Positions 28,945-38,060 are shown, counted from the first letter of the stretch. The stretch: DNA of 45,311 nt from Geobacter sp. (GCA_025360785.1 JANYBN010000206.1:1-45311); one strand, 5' to 3'. Made by a program: numbers and translations. Notes: a model not told the origin generated them from the sequence alone.

Positions 28945-30033
28945 ATGGATTTTAAATTTAGCAAAGATTCCGGCGACTCTCAACAAGCGGATGCGAATGG
29001 CGAGAAAAAGAATCAAAGCGCTCTTCTTGTCCTTCTGCTGATTCTGGTCGGCGGCTTTACCTACCTCTATTTTTTCACAGGCCTGATAAAACCACAGGAT
29101 GCGCAAAAAACAACTGAAGCCCCCGCTCCAGCGCCACAGGCTGTCAAGATGCCATTGCCGGCCCGCGAGGGTGAACCTGACAAGCCGAATGGTAAAACAC
29201 CGGAAAAAGCTGAAGCTCCGAAAATAGCGGCGGCAACCGCTGTTACGGCCGCAGTTCCTGCTGCAAAGCCAGCGGCAGCACCAACCAAGCCGGCAGAAGC
29301 CCAGGCAACCAAACCAGCTCCGGCAAAACCGAAAGTAGAGCCAAAAAAAGCTGAAGCGGCAAAAGCAGCCGACAAGAAGCCGCAGCCGGTACCGATTGCG
29401 GATAAAAAGGCAGATAAAGCTCCTGCAGCCAAGGCTGAAGTAAAAAAACCGGTCGTGGATACAAAAAAAACTGCTGTTGCTGACAAAAAAACCGTTCCCA
29501 CAAAAGATAACGTAAAGAAGCCGGTTTCTGATGTTCAACTAAAACCAAAAACTGTCTTGAAAATCAAAAAAACCGCAACCGGCTCATGGTTAATAGTGGT
29601 CGGGAATTATGTTCTTGAAGAGGCTCTGTCAGCAGACATGGTTCGAGTACGCAAGGTCGGTTTTGAACCGATCATCAAACCCGCAGCTCGTAAAAAGTCG
29701 AATATGAATCGTCTGTTCGTAGCTGATTTCAAGGATCGGGCCTCGGCTCAGTCAACCCTGGAAAAACTGAAACGTCAAACATCAGATACGTTTATTATGG
29801 AGCAGGGCGGCAAGTTTGCCGTATATGCCGGGTCGTATTTGAAAAACGAATCGGCTCTCTCTGAAAAAGAGCGGTTGAAGGCAGCCGGATTATCTGTAAC
29901 GGTCAAGCATTCCGCCATCGAAATACCGTCCCAGAGTTTGTCTATTGGCCCTTACAATAGTAAAAAAACGGCAGATGCCGCCCTTGTTAAACTGAAGGGC
30001 GCTGGAATAAAAGCGACCCTTTCGCAGAAATAA
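28945..30033 (+). CDS. Membrane-anchored SPOR-domain protein
   Basis: A 362-residue protein with GGAGG before ATG 28945. One membrane helix at about 26-46 follows a short charged cytoplasmic N-terminus. Residues about 50-200 are a low-complexity Ala/Lys/Pro-rich linker, expected to span the periplasm. The C-terminal third has SPOR-like repeats, e.g. SWLIVVGNYV, MNRLFVADFKDRASAQSTLEKLK, KFAVYAGSYLKNESALSEKERLKAAG and SIGPYNSKKTADAALVKLKGAG. SPOR domains bind denuded glycan at division septa. The linker's AAAAA-rich codons are a likely site for length variation between strains. Confidence 0.82.
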   Translation: MDFKFSKDSGDSQQADANGEKKNQSALLVLLLILVGGFTYLYFFTGLIKPQDAQKTTEAPAPAPQAVKMPLPAREGEPDKPNGKTPEKAEAPKIAAATAVTAAVPAAKPAAAPTKPAEAQATKPAPAKPKVEPKKAEAAKAADKKPQPVPIADKKADKAPAAKAEVKKPVVDTKKTAVADKKTVPTKDNVKKPVSDVQLKPKTVLKIKKTATGSWLIVVGNYVLEEALSADMVRVRKVGFEPIIKPAARKKSNMNRLFVADFKDRASAQSTLEKLKRQTSDTFIMEQGGKFAVYAGSYLKNESALSEKERLKAAGLSVTVKHSAIEIPSQSLSIGPYNSKKTADAALVKLKGAGIKATLSQK

Positions 30034-30039
30034 CCTAAG

Positions 30040-30867
30040 ATGGCCGAAAAGTTCAAATTAACTATATCCCCGGCTGTGGCGGCGTACGTCCGGCCGGGGA
30101 CATCTCCGGAGGCCAAGCTCGCCGGTTGCGCCACTGCTGAGAACCTCACAACAACTGACCGGCTAATGCTTCTGTTCTGTCTCTCAAAAGATTCCGAACC
30201 TACCGTTCGCGCTACAGCCCTCTCCTGCCTTAGTGACTTACCAACAGAGGTAATAAAAGAGTACATGGATTGTGGCAATCACAACCCTTTGGTTCTCGCG
30301 GCATTACCTACCCTCTGCCAATACCATCCTGAAGCGCCCAAAGCCGCTGAAGGCCCCATTACCGTTAATGGGGATGAGCTTGGAGCTGCTCCGCATGATG
30401 CCTGCCAAGAGGCTGAGCCCGAGGAAGATGAACCGATAAATGAAGAAGAAGAACAATTTCTCAGTAAATATAAGACTGCTCAACTCATGGGAATTGGCGA
30501 AAAGATCAAGATGGCACTTTCCGGTGACAAAGAGTGGCGCTCGATACTTGTCAAGGACGCAAACAAGCTGGTATCAGGCAGTGTCATAAAAAATCCGCGC
30601 ATTACCGAGGCTGAAATACTAACGCTTGTCAAATCAGGCATTCAGAATGATGAGATCATGCGGCTGATCTGTGCCAACAAGGAATGGATTAAAAGTTATA
30701 AGATCCGCAGGGCTTTGATAGAAAACAACCGGACACCGGTTCAGAACGCCATGAGATATCTGGGTACTATGGGTGAGAAGGATCTGGCCCAATTAGCCAA
30801 AAGCAAAAACATCGGTTCTGTTATCTCGACCTTGGCAAAACGGCTGTTGTTGAACAAGAAAAAGTAG
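30040..30867 (+). CDS. HEAT-like conserved protein next to an MglA-like gene
   Basis: A 275-residue protein starting 6 bases after the SPOR gene stop. Residues 15-95 are helical with repeat-like motifs (TTDRLMLLFCLSKDSEPTVRATALSCLSDLP). An acidic spacer (about 125-145) leads to a conserved helical region with KTAQLMGIGEKIKMALSGDKEWRSILVKDANKLV, NPRITEAEILTLV and a KSKNIGSVISTLAKRL end. I recall similar proteins as HEAT-repeat proteins common in Geobacter and myxobacteria, often near Ras-like GTPases, but the function is not established. No catalytic motif is seen; a scaffold role for the following GTPase-like protein is inferred. Confidence 0.65.
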   Translation: MAEKFKLTISPAVAAYVRPGTSPEAKLAGCATAENLTTTDRLMLLFCLSKDSEPTVRATALSCLSDLPTEVIKEYMDCGNHNPLVLAALPTLCQYHPEAPKAAEGPITVNGDELGAAPHDACQEAEPEEDEPINEEEEQFLSKYKTAQLMGIGEKIKMALSGDKEWRSILVKDANKLVSGSVIKNPRITEAEILTLVKSGIQNDEIMRLICANKEWIKSYKIRRALIENNRTPVQNAMRYLGTMGEKDLAQLAKSKNIGSVISTLAKRLLLNKKK

Positions 30868-30885
30868 GATATTCAGGGGCTTGTC

Positions 30886-31716
30886 ATGGCGATAGTTAAT
30901 CATGCAAAAAAAGAGATCAACGCCAAGATTGTCTATTACGGACCGGCTGGAAGCGGGAAAAGTACTGCTCTCACCTACATTTACTCACGGATAAAGCCCT
31001 CCCTGCGCGGCGATTTAAAGAGTGTCCCAGCTGGTGCTGACAATCTGCAGTTCTTCGATTTCAGTCCGTTTGAGACGCCGCTGCCGAACGGTTACCATGT
31101 CCGTTTACATGTCTACACACTTAGCGGAATCGTCACTAATCCGGCAACCTGGAAAATGACACTCAAGGGTGCCGACGGAATTATAATCATGGCTAATCCG
31201 GCGACTGATCACGCTGCTGAAACCAGGGAGAGCGTGTCACAATTGCGGGATTTTCTGTCTGCATATGGAGTCGGACTTCACGAAACACCTGCCGTTCTGC
31301 AGTTTAACAGTTTTACCTCGGGAAACAACCCTGCTGAAGTGACCGCTACGACTGCATCCCTCGATCTTTCCCAGTTGTCGGTCTGTAGTTCTAACGCTGC
31401 CAACGGGGAGGGTCTTCTTGAGGCTTTGACAACGCTTTCTCGTCAGGTACTCGACCGGGTCACGGTGATGAGTGAGCCGTCAGAAACGAGCATTGTTCCA
31501 TACCCATCTTCAGAGACTGAAACTATTGCAGCAGACCGATTTGATAAGTCAGCGGACCCTCACCAGGTCATGCCCCATACTGTAGATTCACCGCAGGTCG
31601 CCTTATTATCACAAGAGGTCGTTTACGAGGGCGGAACGGTAAGAATTCCCCTGGATATCACGCATGGCGGCTTACTCCGCAGACTCATTATTACGGTAAA
31701 TGTCGAATTGGAATAG
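30886..31716 (+). CDS. MglA-like P-loop protein with degenerate GTPase motifs
   Basis: A 276-residue protein with about 195 residues of small-GTPase fold and an extra C-terminal part. The P-loop is intact: GPAGSGKST at 19-27. Elements of the MglA group are recognisable (NAKIVYYGPAGSGKSTALTYIYSRI; RLHVYTLSG; LKGADGIIIMANPA). Where MglA has LYTVPGQV the sequence has VYTLSGIV. Where the NKRD guanine-specificity motif is expected it reads LQFNSFTS, so base selectivity is doubtful. The C-terminal tail (about 200-276) is Ser/Thr-rich, then beta-like. Sits 19 bases after the HEAT-like gene. It may bind NTP as a switch or be a pseudo-GTPase. Confidence 0.75.
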   Translation: MAIVNHAKKEINAKIVYYGPAGSGKSTALTYIYSRIKPSLRGDLKSVPAGADNLQFFDFSPFETPLPNGYHVRLHVYTLSGIVTNPATWKMTLKGADGIIIMANPATDHAAETRESVSQLRDFLSAYGVGLHETPAVLQFNSFTSGNNPAEVTATTASLDLSQLSVCSSNAANGEGLLEALTTLSRQVLDRVTVMSEPSETSIVPYPSSETETIAADRFDKSADPHQVMPHTVDSPQVALLSQEVVYEGGTVRIPLDITHGGLLRRLIITVNVELE

Positions 31717-31858
31717 ATTCCGTTCCATCAGACTCACACCGACTCAGGCAATATTTAGCTGGATTAATTGTTGGCCACGCTAAGCACGATCGGCTTGTAT
31801 ACGAAAGTATTACATGCTATAAGCGACTAAACTGATTCGCTTTATTGGAGGCTGGATA

Positions 31859-32689
31859 ATGGCAATTATTACCGTATCACGCGAAATGGGCACCGGAGCA
31901 TATCAGATTGCCTCGGAAGTTGCCCATAGGCTCAAATATACCCTTATAGACGGACCACGAATCAATTCACTTGCGACCAAATACGGCCTGACTCCACAGA
32001 TGCTGCAAATGGTTGATGAAAAACCGCCTTCATACGTTACTGCAGAGGACCGCAAACGTGCTGCAGCCCTGAATGCAATCGAGCTGATCATCCTGGATCT
32101 TGCCCGAAAAGGGAATGTAGTAATTTATGGACGGGGCGGTCAAGACTTGCTGAAGGATTGCAGGAACATTCTCCGCTTCCGATTTATAGCAGCATTCGAA
32201 GAGCGGGTGGAGCGGTTTGCCGAGCGGGAGTGGATAGACCCTGACATGGCCCGTTCCCTGATACGCCGCAGCGATCACCAACGGGGCGGTTTCATCCACT
32301 TCTATTTTGACCGTGACTGGCAGGATCCGAATAATTATGATCTGGTATTTAACACCTCCCGTCTTTCAGGGGCGACGATTGTTGAATGCATTATTGCTGC
32401 GGCCAAAGAGCCCTCAATAAAAGAGTTTGATAAGTCCGCAGGCACTGTAATAGACAGCGCGATATTGTCAAAGAAGATCGAAACAGCCCTCCTGAATTCA
32501 CCTGTTTTAGAGGATTATCGACCATTTACAATTTCAATCGACAAAGGTGCGGTGTCAATCAGCGGCTACATTATTTCTGAGGCCCAGAAAAAGGCCGCCA
32601 TCGAGATTGTTAAATCAGTTAAAGGGGTAACTTCGGTTATTGAGGACATCCATGTAGTTGATTACAAGGCTTATAAGGAAAAGATGTAA
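31859..32689 (+). CDS. Cytidylate kinase-like protein with C-terminal BON domain
   Basis: A 276-residue protein with TGGAGG before ATG 31859. Residues 1-190 match the cytidylate kinase-like family: MAIITVSREMGTGAYQIASEVAHRL, VIYGRGGQDLLKD, FAEREWIDPDMARSLIRRSD and YDLVFNTSRL. The first loop has GTGAYQ in place of a classical GxGKGT, as is usual for this family. Residues about 205-276 form a BON-type module (ISKKIETAL-like helix, then GAVSISGYIISEAQKKAAIEIVKSVKGVTSVIEDIHV), often found in lipid- or membrane-binding proteins. The fusion implies a signalling or sensing kinase and not a housekeeping CMP kinase. The substrate is unknown. Confidence 0.8.
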   Translation: MAIITVSREMGTGAYQIASEVAHRLKYTLIDGPRINSLATKYGLTPQMLQMVDEKPPSYVTAEDRKRAAALNAIELIILDLARKGNVVIYGRGGQDLLKDCRNILRFRFIAAFEERVERFAEREWIDPDMARSLIRRSDHQRGGFIHFYFDRDWQDPNNYDLVFNTSRLSGATIVECIIAAAKEPSIKEFDKSAGTVIDSAILSKKIETALLNSPVLEDYRPFTISIDKGAVSISGYIISEAQKKAAIEIVKSVKGVTSVIEDIHVVDYKAYKEKM

Positions 32690-32693
32690 CTGA

Positions 32694-33557
32694 TTACTTT
32701 CGGATTTGTTGTATCCGTTCATACAGGGGGGCGAGCAGGTCGCTGTCAAAGCGCATACCTTCTCGCCCCCTTCCGATTTCAAGTCCCTCTTCGATCCCGT
32801 GAAAATCTGATCCGCCCGTCACTAACAGTCCGCGATCTTGCGCAGTACGCCGCAGAAATTCAATCTCCTGCGGCCAGCCCATATTGTTATAAACCTCAAT
32901 ACCGTCCAGACCTGAAAGATGAAGATCTGCTATGACAGAGCCGAGCGTACCCGGGTCCTTGGATATGCTGGTTGGGTGCGCGAGTACCGCAACGCCGCCA
33001 ATACGATGAATTTCAGCTATTGCCTCATCCATCAGCCAGTAGAATTTAGGGACATTGCAGGGCACGAGGTAGCGCTTGAATGCATCTTCCATCGAAGCCG
33101 CATAACCACGCTCCAATAGCGCCCTGGCAATATGCGGTCGGCCGATGGAATCACGAGCAAAAGACCGCACCCGATTGCAATCCAGAGGGATTCGACCTTC
33201 AGCACGCAACATTTCGTTCACGCGCTCAAGTATTTCATCGTTGCGGCCATCGCGCCGGCGTCTGAAACCGTCAAGGGCCAGCAAAAAATTTTCATCGCGA
33301 CATTCGATGCCATACCCAAGCAGATGGACATCCTGCCAATCTTTAAACTGTACAGAAAGTTCCACGGCAGGAAGAACTTCAATATTGGCGGCAGCTCCCG
33401 CGACAGCAGCCTCCTCAACTCCGGCTACAGAATCGTGGTCGGCAATGGCGATTACGCGCACATCATGTTTTCCGGCGAGAGCAACAAGTTCGGCGGGAGT
33501 AAAGGCACCATCGGAATAACTGGAGTGTATATGCAGGTCTATGTTCATGCCGGACAT
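32694..33557 (-). CDS. PHP-domain phosphoesterase (RNase AM/YciV-like)
   Basis: A 287-residue protein; ATG 33557 has GAGGT only 3-4 bases away, so ATG 33548 (MNIDLHIH) is an alternative. PHP metal-binding motifs are seen: DLHIHSSYSDG (7-17), IADHDS, an E in PAVELSV, GRPHIARAL, AVLAHPTS and GGSDFHG. The order and the ~285-residue length match the YciV/TrpH group, which in E. coli trims 5' ends of rRNA and degrades 3',5'-nucleotide bisphosphates. It converges with the kinase-like gene with only 4 bases between stop codons. Confidence 0.88.
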   Translation of the reverse strand: MSGMNIDLHIHSSYSDGAFTPAELVALAGKHDVRVIAIADHDSVAGVEEAAVAGAAANIEVLPAVELSVQFKDWQDVHLLGYGIECRDENFLLALDGFRRRRDGRNDEILERVNEMLRAEGRIPLDCNRVRSFARDSIGRPHIARALLERGYAASMEDAFKRYLVPCNVPKFYWLMDEAIAEIHRIGGVAVLAHPTSISKDPGTLGSVIADLHLSGLDGIEVYNNMGWPQEIEFLRRTAQDRGLLVTGGSDFHGIEEGLEIGRGREGMRFDSDLLAPLYERIQQIRK

Positions 33558-33627
33558 ACTACCTCGCTACGACATAAAAGTAAAACCGCTATTGCGGAGC
33601 CAGCCTGCTTAGGATAGAATCCAATCA

Positions 33628-34284
33628 ATGAAACCTGATGAAATACATACCGTTATCGCTATCCTGCGCGAAGAATACAAAAACTGGCAGACTCCGGCAG
33701 TTACCATTGTGGCTCACTGCAACGGCAGCCCCTTCAAGGTCTTGATTTCCTGCATTATCTCGCTAAGAACCAAAGACGAGGTGACGGCTCAGGCTTCTGC
33801 ACGGATTTTCGCACGAGCACAGACACCTGAAGCAATGGCAGATATATCAGTCGATGATATATCTCAACTGATATATCCCGCTGGCTTTTATCGCACCAAG
33901 GCGGCACAGATAGCTGAATTGTCACGAAAACTGGTTGAAGAGTATCATGGAACCGTGCCGGACGATATCGATGAGCTGCTGAAATTTAAAGGAGTCGGGC
34001 GTAAGACAGCTAATCTGGTCATGACTCTCGGCTTTAACAAACCTGGGATTTGTGTAGATACCCACGTTCACCGCATATGCAACCGTTTGGGATATGTTTC
34101 AACAAAAAAACCTGACGAGACTGAATGGGTGTTGAGGTCTCAACTCCCTGCCGAATACTGGATCGAGATTAATGACCTCTTGGTAGCGTTCGGACAGAAT
34201 CATTGCCACCCGGTGTCGCCCCGGTGTTCGAACTGCAGATTGTCAGATATCTGCGACCGGATCGGCGTCACGGTGTCCCGCTAA
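33628..34284 (+). CDS. nth: Endonuclease III
   Basis: A 218-residue protein. The helix-hairpin-helix LLKFKGVGRKTANLVM (near 117-132) carries the catalytic Lys of GRKTAN, and the catalytic Asp is in VDTHVHRICNRLG. The C-terminal [4Fe-4S] ligands are spaced C-x6-C-x2-C-x5-C (CHPVSPRCSNCRLSDIC). It removes oxidised pyrimidines from DNA and cuts abasic sites. ATG 33628 lacks a clear binding site, and a TTGCGG-N17-TAGAAT promoter-like sequence (33592-33620) would start transcription at the ATG, so it might be leaderless. Confidence 0.94.
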   Translation: MKPDEIHTVIAILREEYKNWQTPAVTIVAHCNGSPFKVLISCIISLRTKDEVTAQASARIFARAQTPEAMADISVDDISQLIYPAGFYRTKAAQIAELSRKLVEEYHGTVPDDIDELLKFKGVGRKTANLVMTLGFNKPGICVDTHVHRICNRLGYVSTKKPDETEWVLRSQLPAEYWIEINDLLVAFGQNHCHPVSPRCSNCRLSDICDRIGVTVSR

Positions 34285-34395
34285 TGCTGAATAAACAAAA
34301 AAACAAGTGTCAATACTATTTGATCATTGCCAGCCGACAAAAACTGTTATAAATTGTAACACTATTTTATGGCAGCCACCTACAGGAGGTATTGC

Positions 34396-35268
34396 ATGTT
34401 ACTACAAAAGATCGGTTTTATTGGGCTTGGTACTGTTGGACGACATATGGCTGCCAATCTGGCCAAGGGAAGTTATGAACTGACCGTGTACGACACTGAA
34501 CTGGCGGTTGTGCAAGAGCTGGCTGCATCAGGTGCCAAAGCGGCATCTTCTGCGCTTGAAGCGGCTAAAGGACGTGATCTTGTCATCGCTATCGTTCCGG
34601 AGGGCGATGAATTGGGGCCGCTCTTTTTTGGCGACAAAGGCATTTTGGCCGGCATAGACAGCGGAACGATCCTCGCTGATATGGGGTCACATTCTCTTGA
34701 AACGACGATGAAGCTGTCCGAAGAGTGTGCAAAGAAAAATGTTCAGTATCTGGATGCGCCGGTATGGGGCAGCAAAGACCATGCGGTCAACGGCCTCATG
34801 ACAATCATCACTTCAGGCGACCCGGCTCTGGCGGGCAAATGCCGTGAACCGTTCTCATTTTTCGGACTAAATACGATTCACGTCGGCAAGATAGGCGATG
34901 CCACCAAGATGAAATTCATCGTCAATCTGGTTCAGGCCGAGTTGGTACAGGTACTGGCGGAAGGCTTGGTGTTTGGCGAGAAAATGGGATTCAACGCCGA
35001 CAAAATTCTTGAAGTTCTCGATACCCGTGGCGTAGCTTCGCCACTTTTCCACCAGAAGGGGCGCGCTATGGCCCGAGGTGACTTCTCCCGCAGCCTTGCC
35101 CTCAAATATGTCAACGACCAGCTGCACATGGTCATGAATGCCGCCAGGCTCATCGGCCTGACTCTTCCTGCTGCCGAATCCGCCAGCAAGGTATATCAGG
35201 CGGGAGTTGATGCCGGCCTTGGCGAAGAGGATTTCTCCGCAGTCATCAAAGTGCTCCGCAAGAAGTAG
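34396..35268 (+). CDS. Beta-hydroxyacid dehydrogenase family (succinate semialdehyde / glyoxylate reductase-like)
   Basis: A 290-residue protein. The frame is open from 34369, but the strong AGGAGGT at 34384-34390 fixes the start at ATG 34396. The Rossmann motif GLGTVG (10-15), a DMGSHS substrate loop (95-100) and the catalytic Lys in [11 protein letters not shown] (K173, four residues before N177) are in family order. GSK at 125-127 replaces the more common GGxxGA-type turn. It resembles the Geobacter gamma-hydroxybutyrate dehydrogenase/succinate semialdehyde reductase group at perhaps a third identity from memory. Exact substrate cannot be read from sequence. Confidence 0.82.
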   Translation: MLLQKIGFIGLGTVGRHMAANLAKGSYELTVYDTELAVVQELAASGAKAASSALEAAKGRDLVIAIVPEGDELGPLFFGDKGILAGIDSGTILADMGSHSLETTMKLSEECAKKNVQYLDAPVWGSKDHAVNGLMTIITSGDPALAGKCREPFSFFGLNTIHVGKIGDATKMKFIVNLVQAELVQVLAEGLVFGEKMGFNADKILEVLDTRGVASPLFHQKGRAMARGDFSRSLALKYVNDQLHMVMNAARLIGLTLPAAESASKVYQAGVDAGLGEEDFSAVIKVLRKK

Positions 35269-35293
35269 AGCCTTCAGCAATATTGTTCTGCAT

Positions 35294-35327
35294 CGGGCGT
35301 CCAATAATATTGGGCGCCCGTTTTTTT
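35294..35327 (+). terminator. Intrinsic terminator before ruvC
   Basis: CGGGCGTCCAA (35294-35304) pairs with TTGGGCGCCCG (35310-35320) over 11 bp with one T-G pair, loop TAATA, followed by seven T. It ends the dehydrogenase transcript 25 bases after its stop and lies just before the ruvC start. Confidence 0.9.
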
Positions 35328-35354
35328 AGTGGTTTTAGTAAAAGGAACCCTTCC

Positions 35355-35891
35355 ATGATTGTCCTCGGCATAGACCCCGGCTCGCGCATAACAGGCTACG
35401 GTATTGTAGAAAAAGTCGGCAACCGGCTGGTTCACATCGACAACGGCGCTATCTTCACTGATACAGCAGCCGACTTCCCGGGCCGGCTCAAAAAGATTTT
35501 TGACGGTCTTCTGGAGATAATTGCCCAGTATCAACCTGAGCAGGTCGCCGTCGAGAACATCTTTTTTGCGACCAACCCGCAAAGCGCTCTCAAACTGGGT
35601 CAAGCCCGCGGAGCCGCCATTGTTGCCGCGGTACATTGCGGTTTGCCGGTCACAGAATACACCGCGCTGCAGGTAAAACAGGCCGTGGTCGGGCAGGGGC
35701 GGGCTGAAAAAGAGCAGGTACAGAAGATGATAAAAGCGCTGCTCGGTTTGCCGGAAACAGCCCAGGCCGACGCCTCCGATGCACTTGCGGTCGCAATCTG
35801 TCATATCAATTCATACGGCCTCAAGCAGCTCTCAGGAGGCCGTGTCAACACGAAACAGAAAAAAACATCCTGGAGGGACATGAAGCTATGA
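35355..35891 (+). CDS. ruvC: Holliday junction resolvase RuvC
   Basis: A 178-residue protein from ATG 35355, with AAAGGA at 35341-35346. The frame is open from 35283, but that extension overlaps the terminator. [16 protein letters not shown] holds catalytic D7; the second acid is the Glu in [23 protein letters not shown] and the C-terminal acids are in [14 protein letters not shown]. RuvC dimers cut Holliday junctions. Its TGA overlaps the ruvA ATG (ATGA), so both are co-translated. Confidence 0.97.
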   Translation: MIVLGIDPGSRITGYGIVEKVGNRLVHIDNGAIFTDTAADFPGRLKKIFDGLLEIIAQYQPEQVAVENIFFATNPQSALKLGQARGAAIVAAVHCGLPVTEYTALQVKQAVVGQGRAEKEQVQKMIKALLGLPETAQADASDALAVAICHINSYGLKQLSGGRVNTKQKKTSWRDMKL

Positions 35892-36487
35892 TTGCACTTC
35901 TGACCGGTAAAATTGCCCATAAATCGCCCGACCACATCATCCTCGACGTACAGGGAGTCGGCTACCGGGTACACATCCCCTTTTCAACCTACTATGAACT
36001 CCCGGAGGAGGGAGGCACGGCTACGCTGCACATCCACACCAGTGTCAGAGAGGATGCGATTCTGCTCTACGGATTCCGCACCCGTTTGGAAAAATCCTTC
36101 TTCCAGTTGCTGATCGCCGTCTCCGGCGTCGGCCCCAAACTGGCCCGCGATATCCTCTCCAATATCCAGCCAGGCCCGCTGGCTCAGGCGCTGGCGCAGG
36201 GCGATCTTAACAAGCTTTCAACCATCCCCGGCATCGGCAAGAAAACTGCTGAACGCCTGGTGCTGGAGCTGAAAGACAAGGTCGGCAAAATGGATCTATC
36301 ATCACTTCCTGCCGCTGATGCCCGTTTAATACCGGCTGATGATGTCGTTGAGGACGTCATTTCGGCACTGCTCAATCTTGGCTATAAAGAGCCACACGTA
36401 CGAAAAGCCCTGGCGGGACTGGATGCAACCGGAGGTGTTTCAGTGGAAGGGCTTCTTAAGCAGGCGTTAAAAGTATTGATGAAGTAG
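35888..36487 (+). CDS. ruvA: Holliday junction branch migration protein RuvA
   Basis: A 199-residue protein of normal length. The N-terminal OB domain ([28 protein letters not shown]...), two helix-hairpin-helix motifs ([14 protein letters not shown] and [20 protein letters not shown]) and a C-terminal three-helix domain ([18 protein letters not shown]) that contacts RuvB are all present. ruvB, the partner ATPase usually next in line, is not in this window; the gene is followed by a weak terminator and convergent dinB. Confidence 0.97.
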   Translation: MIALLTGKIAHKSPDHIILDVQGVGYRVHIPFSTYYELPEEGGTATLHIHTSVREDAILLYGFRTRLEKSFFQLLIAVSGVGPKLARDILSNIQPGPLAQALAQGDLNKLSTIPGIGKKTAERLVLELKDKVGKMDLSSLPAADARLIPADDVVEDVISALLNLGYKEPHVRKALAGLDATGGVSVEGLLKQALKVLMK

Positions 36488-36507
36488 TAAACTCTTGTTT
36501 AAACAGG

Positions 36508-36529
36508 CTGGTATTTAGCCAGTTTTTTT
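36508..36529 (+). terminator. Probable weak terminator after ruvA
   Basis: CTGGT-ATTTA-GCCAG (36508-36522) forms a short stem with one G-U pair, followed by seven T (36523-36529). Placed 20 bases after the ruvA stop. It would isolate ruvCA from anything downstream. Confidence 0.55.
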
Positions 36530-36585
36530 ATGTAGTTGATAGTTATCAGAATAAGTCGGGATTGCATCAAGTAGAGGTCTGATAA

Positions 36586-37812
36586 TCACTGCACCCCCAC
36601 ATTCCTGATCCCCTCCGGTCGCCAGGCGGGGGAAATGACGTGACTCCCCTTCCCTTCCTGATCCAGCAGACTGCCGTACATCACGACGAAATCACCGAAG
36701 CGGTTGTTGACCTGATCCATCGCCTCGGTCAGCTTGAGGCGGGTCTGGTCCTCGGGGAACAGCGGCAACTGACTGGTCTGGTGTTGCAGATTGGTCAGCC
36801 TGATGCCCAGAAGCCTGACCGACTGGGTCAGTTCCAGGCTGTCCAGAATCTTTACAGCGGCATTGTAGATATCGTCACTCAGGTTGATATATTCGCGCAG
36901 GCTCTCCTGCTTGCCGAACGTCGTGAAATCGGCGTAGCGGACAGTAAGGTGGATGGTTCTGCCCCACACGCCGTAACGCCTGGCCCGCCGCCCCACCATT
37001 TCCGACAGCTGCAGCAGAAACCGCAGGATATCGGCCCGCTCCCGGATGTCCCTTTTAAGGGTCATACTGTGGCCGACGCTCTTGACCTCCTCGGCCTCTT
37101 CAGCCGGAACCACCGGGCTGTTATCAATCCCCTGCCCCATCTGTTTCAACCGTGAGCCGACTATGCCGAACTTACCGGTCAGACGGGCCTCATCACAGCG
37201 TCCCAGCTCGCCGCAGGTGTGGATGCTCATCATGAGCAGCTGCCGTTCCATCTTGCGGCCGATGCCGCACAGCTCCTTGATCGGCAGATGCTCCAGCGTA
37301 CGTGCAATATCCTGCGGGTGGATGATTGTCAAACCATCCGGCTTTTTCATCTCGCTGGCCAATTTTGCCAGCAGCTTGTTTGGGGCGATACCGATAGAAC
37401 AGCTGATGCCGAAGCGGGCCTTGATTCTAGACTTGATCAGGTAACTGATACGTTCCACGCCGCCGAACAGGTTAAGTGAGCCGGTGATGTCCATAAAGGC
37501 TTCGTCAATGCTGAATACCTCCACCAGTGGCGTATAATCGTGCATGATCTTCATAATCAGGGATGAAACGTGGGTGTAGAGGCGGTTGTTGGCCGGCACC
37601 AGGACAAGTTCGGGGCATTTCTGTTTTGCTTCCCAGGTGGTGAAGCCGGTCTTGACGCCGAAAGCGCGGGCTTCATAGGAGGCGGTCAGGATGACAGTGC
37701 GGGAACTGCTGCCGATGACGGCAATCGGCTTACCCCGCAAGGCCGGGTTTGACTGCTGCTCTACCGAAGCAAAGAAGGCGTTCATATCGACATGCATGAT
37801 GGTACGTTCCAT
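36586..37812 (-). CDS. dinB: DNA polymerase IV (Y family)
   Basis: A 408-residue protein from ATG 37812 with GAGGT 8 bases upstream; the frame is open for ten more codons but that lies inside the previous gene. The Y-family motifs are MERTIMHVDMNAFFASVEQ (catalytic D9), ASYEARAFGVKTGF and VEVFSIDEAFMDITG. The HhH region PIKELCGIGRKMERQLL and a little-finger domain follow. QLPLF at 348-352 is a classical beta-clamp binding motif. It performs error-prone lesion bypass. Start and upstream stop share one base, coupling it to the small gene and lexA upstream as an SOS cassette. Confidence 0.95.
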   Translation of the reverse strand: MERTIMHVDMNAFFASVEQQSNPALRGKPIAVIGSSSRTVILTASYEARAFGVKTGFTTWEAKQKCPELVLVPANNRLYTHVSSLIMKIMHDYTPLVEVFSIDEAFMDITGSLNLFGGVERISYLIKSRIKARFGISCSIGIAPNKLLAKLASEMKKPDGLTIIHPQDIARTLEHLPIKELCGIGRKMERQLLMMSIHTCGELGRCDEARLTGKFGIVGSRLKQMGQGIDNSPVVPAEEAEEVKSVGHSMTLKRDIRERADILRFLLQLSEMVGRRARRYGVWGRTIHLTVRYADFTTFGKQESLREYINLSDDIYNAAVKILDSLELTQSVRLLGIRLTNLQHQTSQLPLFPEDQTRLKLTEAMDQVNNRFGDFVVMYGSLLDQEGKGSHVISPAWRPEGIRNVGVQ

Positions 37813-38060
37813 CACAACACCTCTATCTGCTCCAGCTTCCAACTGGCATCAGCCATGTTGTAGACCAGCTCGTACAGCGCCCCCTCGTCGGTGACGTGAA
37901 AATGCATAAAGACCGTCTCCCCTTTTTTGTCCATCCAGCTGTTGGTAATCTTCCGGATGGTGTGCTGCTTGCGGTTCACATCGAACCACATCGGCTGAAT
38001 CCTCATGCCGGGACCAAAGACAACGGCCACCCGTATATCAGTACTGCGCGGCTGCATCAT
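37812..38060 (-). CDS. Small DUF6504-like protein between lexA and dinB
   Basis: An 82-residue protein whose ATG (38060) directly follows the lexA stop and whose stop overlaps the dinB ATG (TGATG). RIQPMWFDVNRKQHTIRKITNSW, then FMHFHVTDEGALYELVYNMADASWKLEQI, is a mostly beta protein with conserved aromatic positions. The pattern resembles the DUF6504 family (P-x-x-F-x-W-x-G-x-x-Y-x-V-x-x-V-x-x-x-W ... Y-x-L-x-Y-D), which is often found by dinB-type genes. Function unknown; its place suggests a role in translesion synthesis or its control. Confidence 0.7.
   Translation of the reverse strand: MMQPRSTDIRVAVVFGPGMRIQPMWFDVNRKQHTIRKITNSWMDKKGETVFMHFHVTDEGALYELVYNMADASWKLEQIEVL

Noticed and set aside
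34369-34395. Earlier start for the hydroxyacid dehydrogenase
   Set aside because: AGGAGGT lies between it and ATG 34396, fixing the later start.
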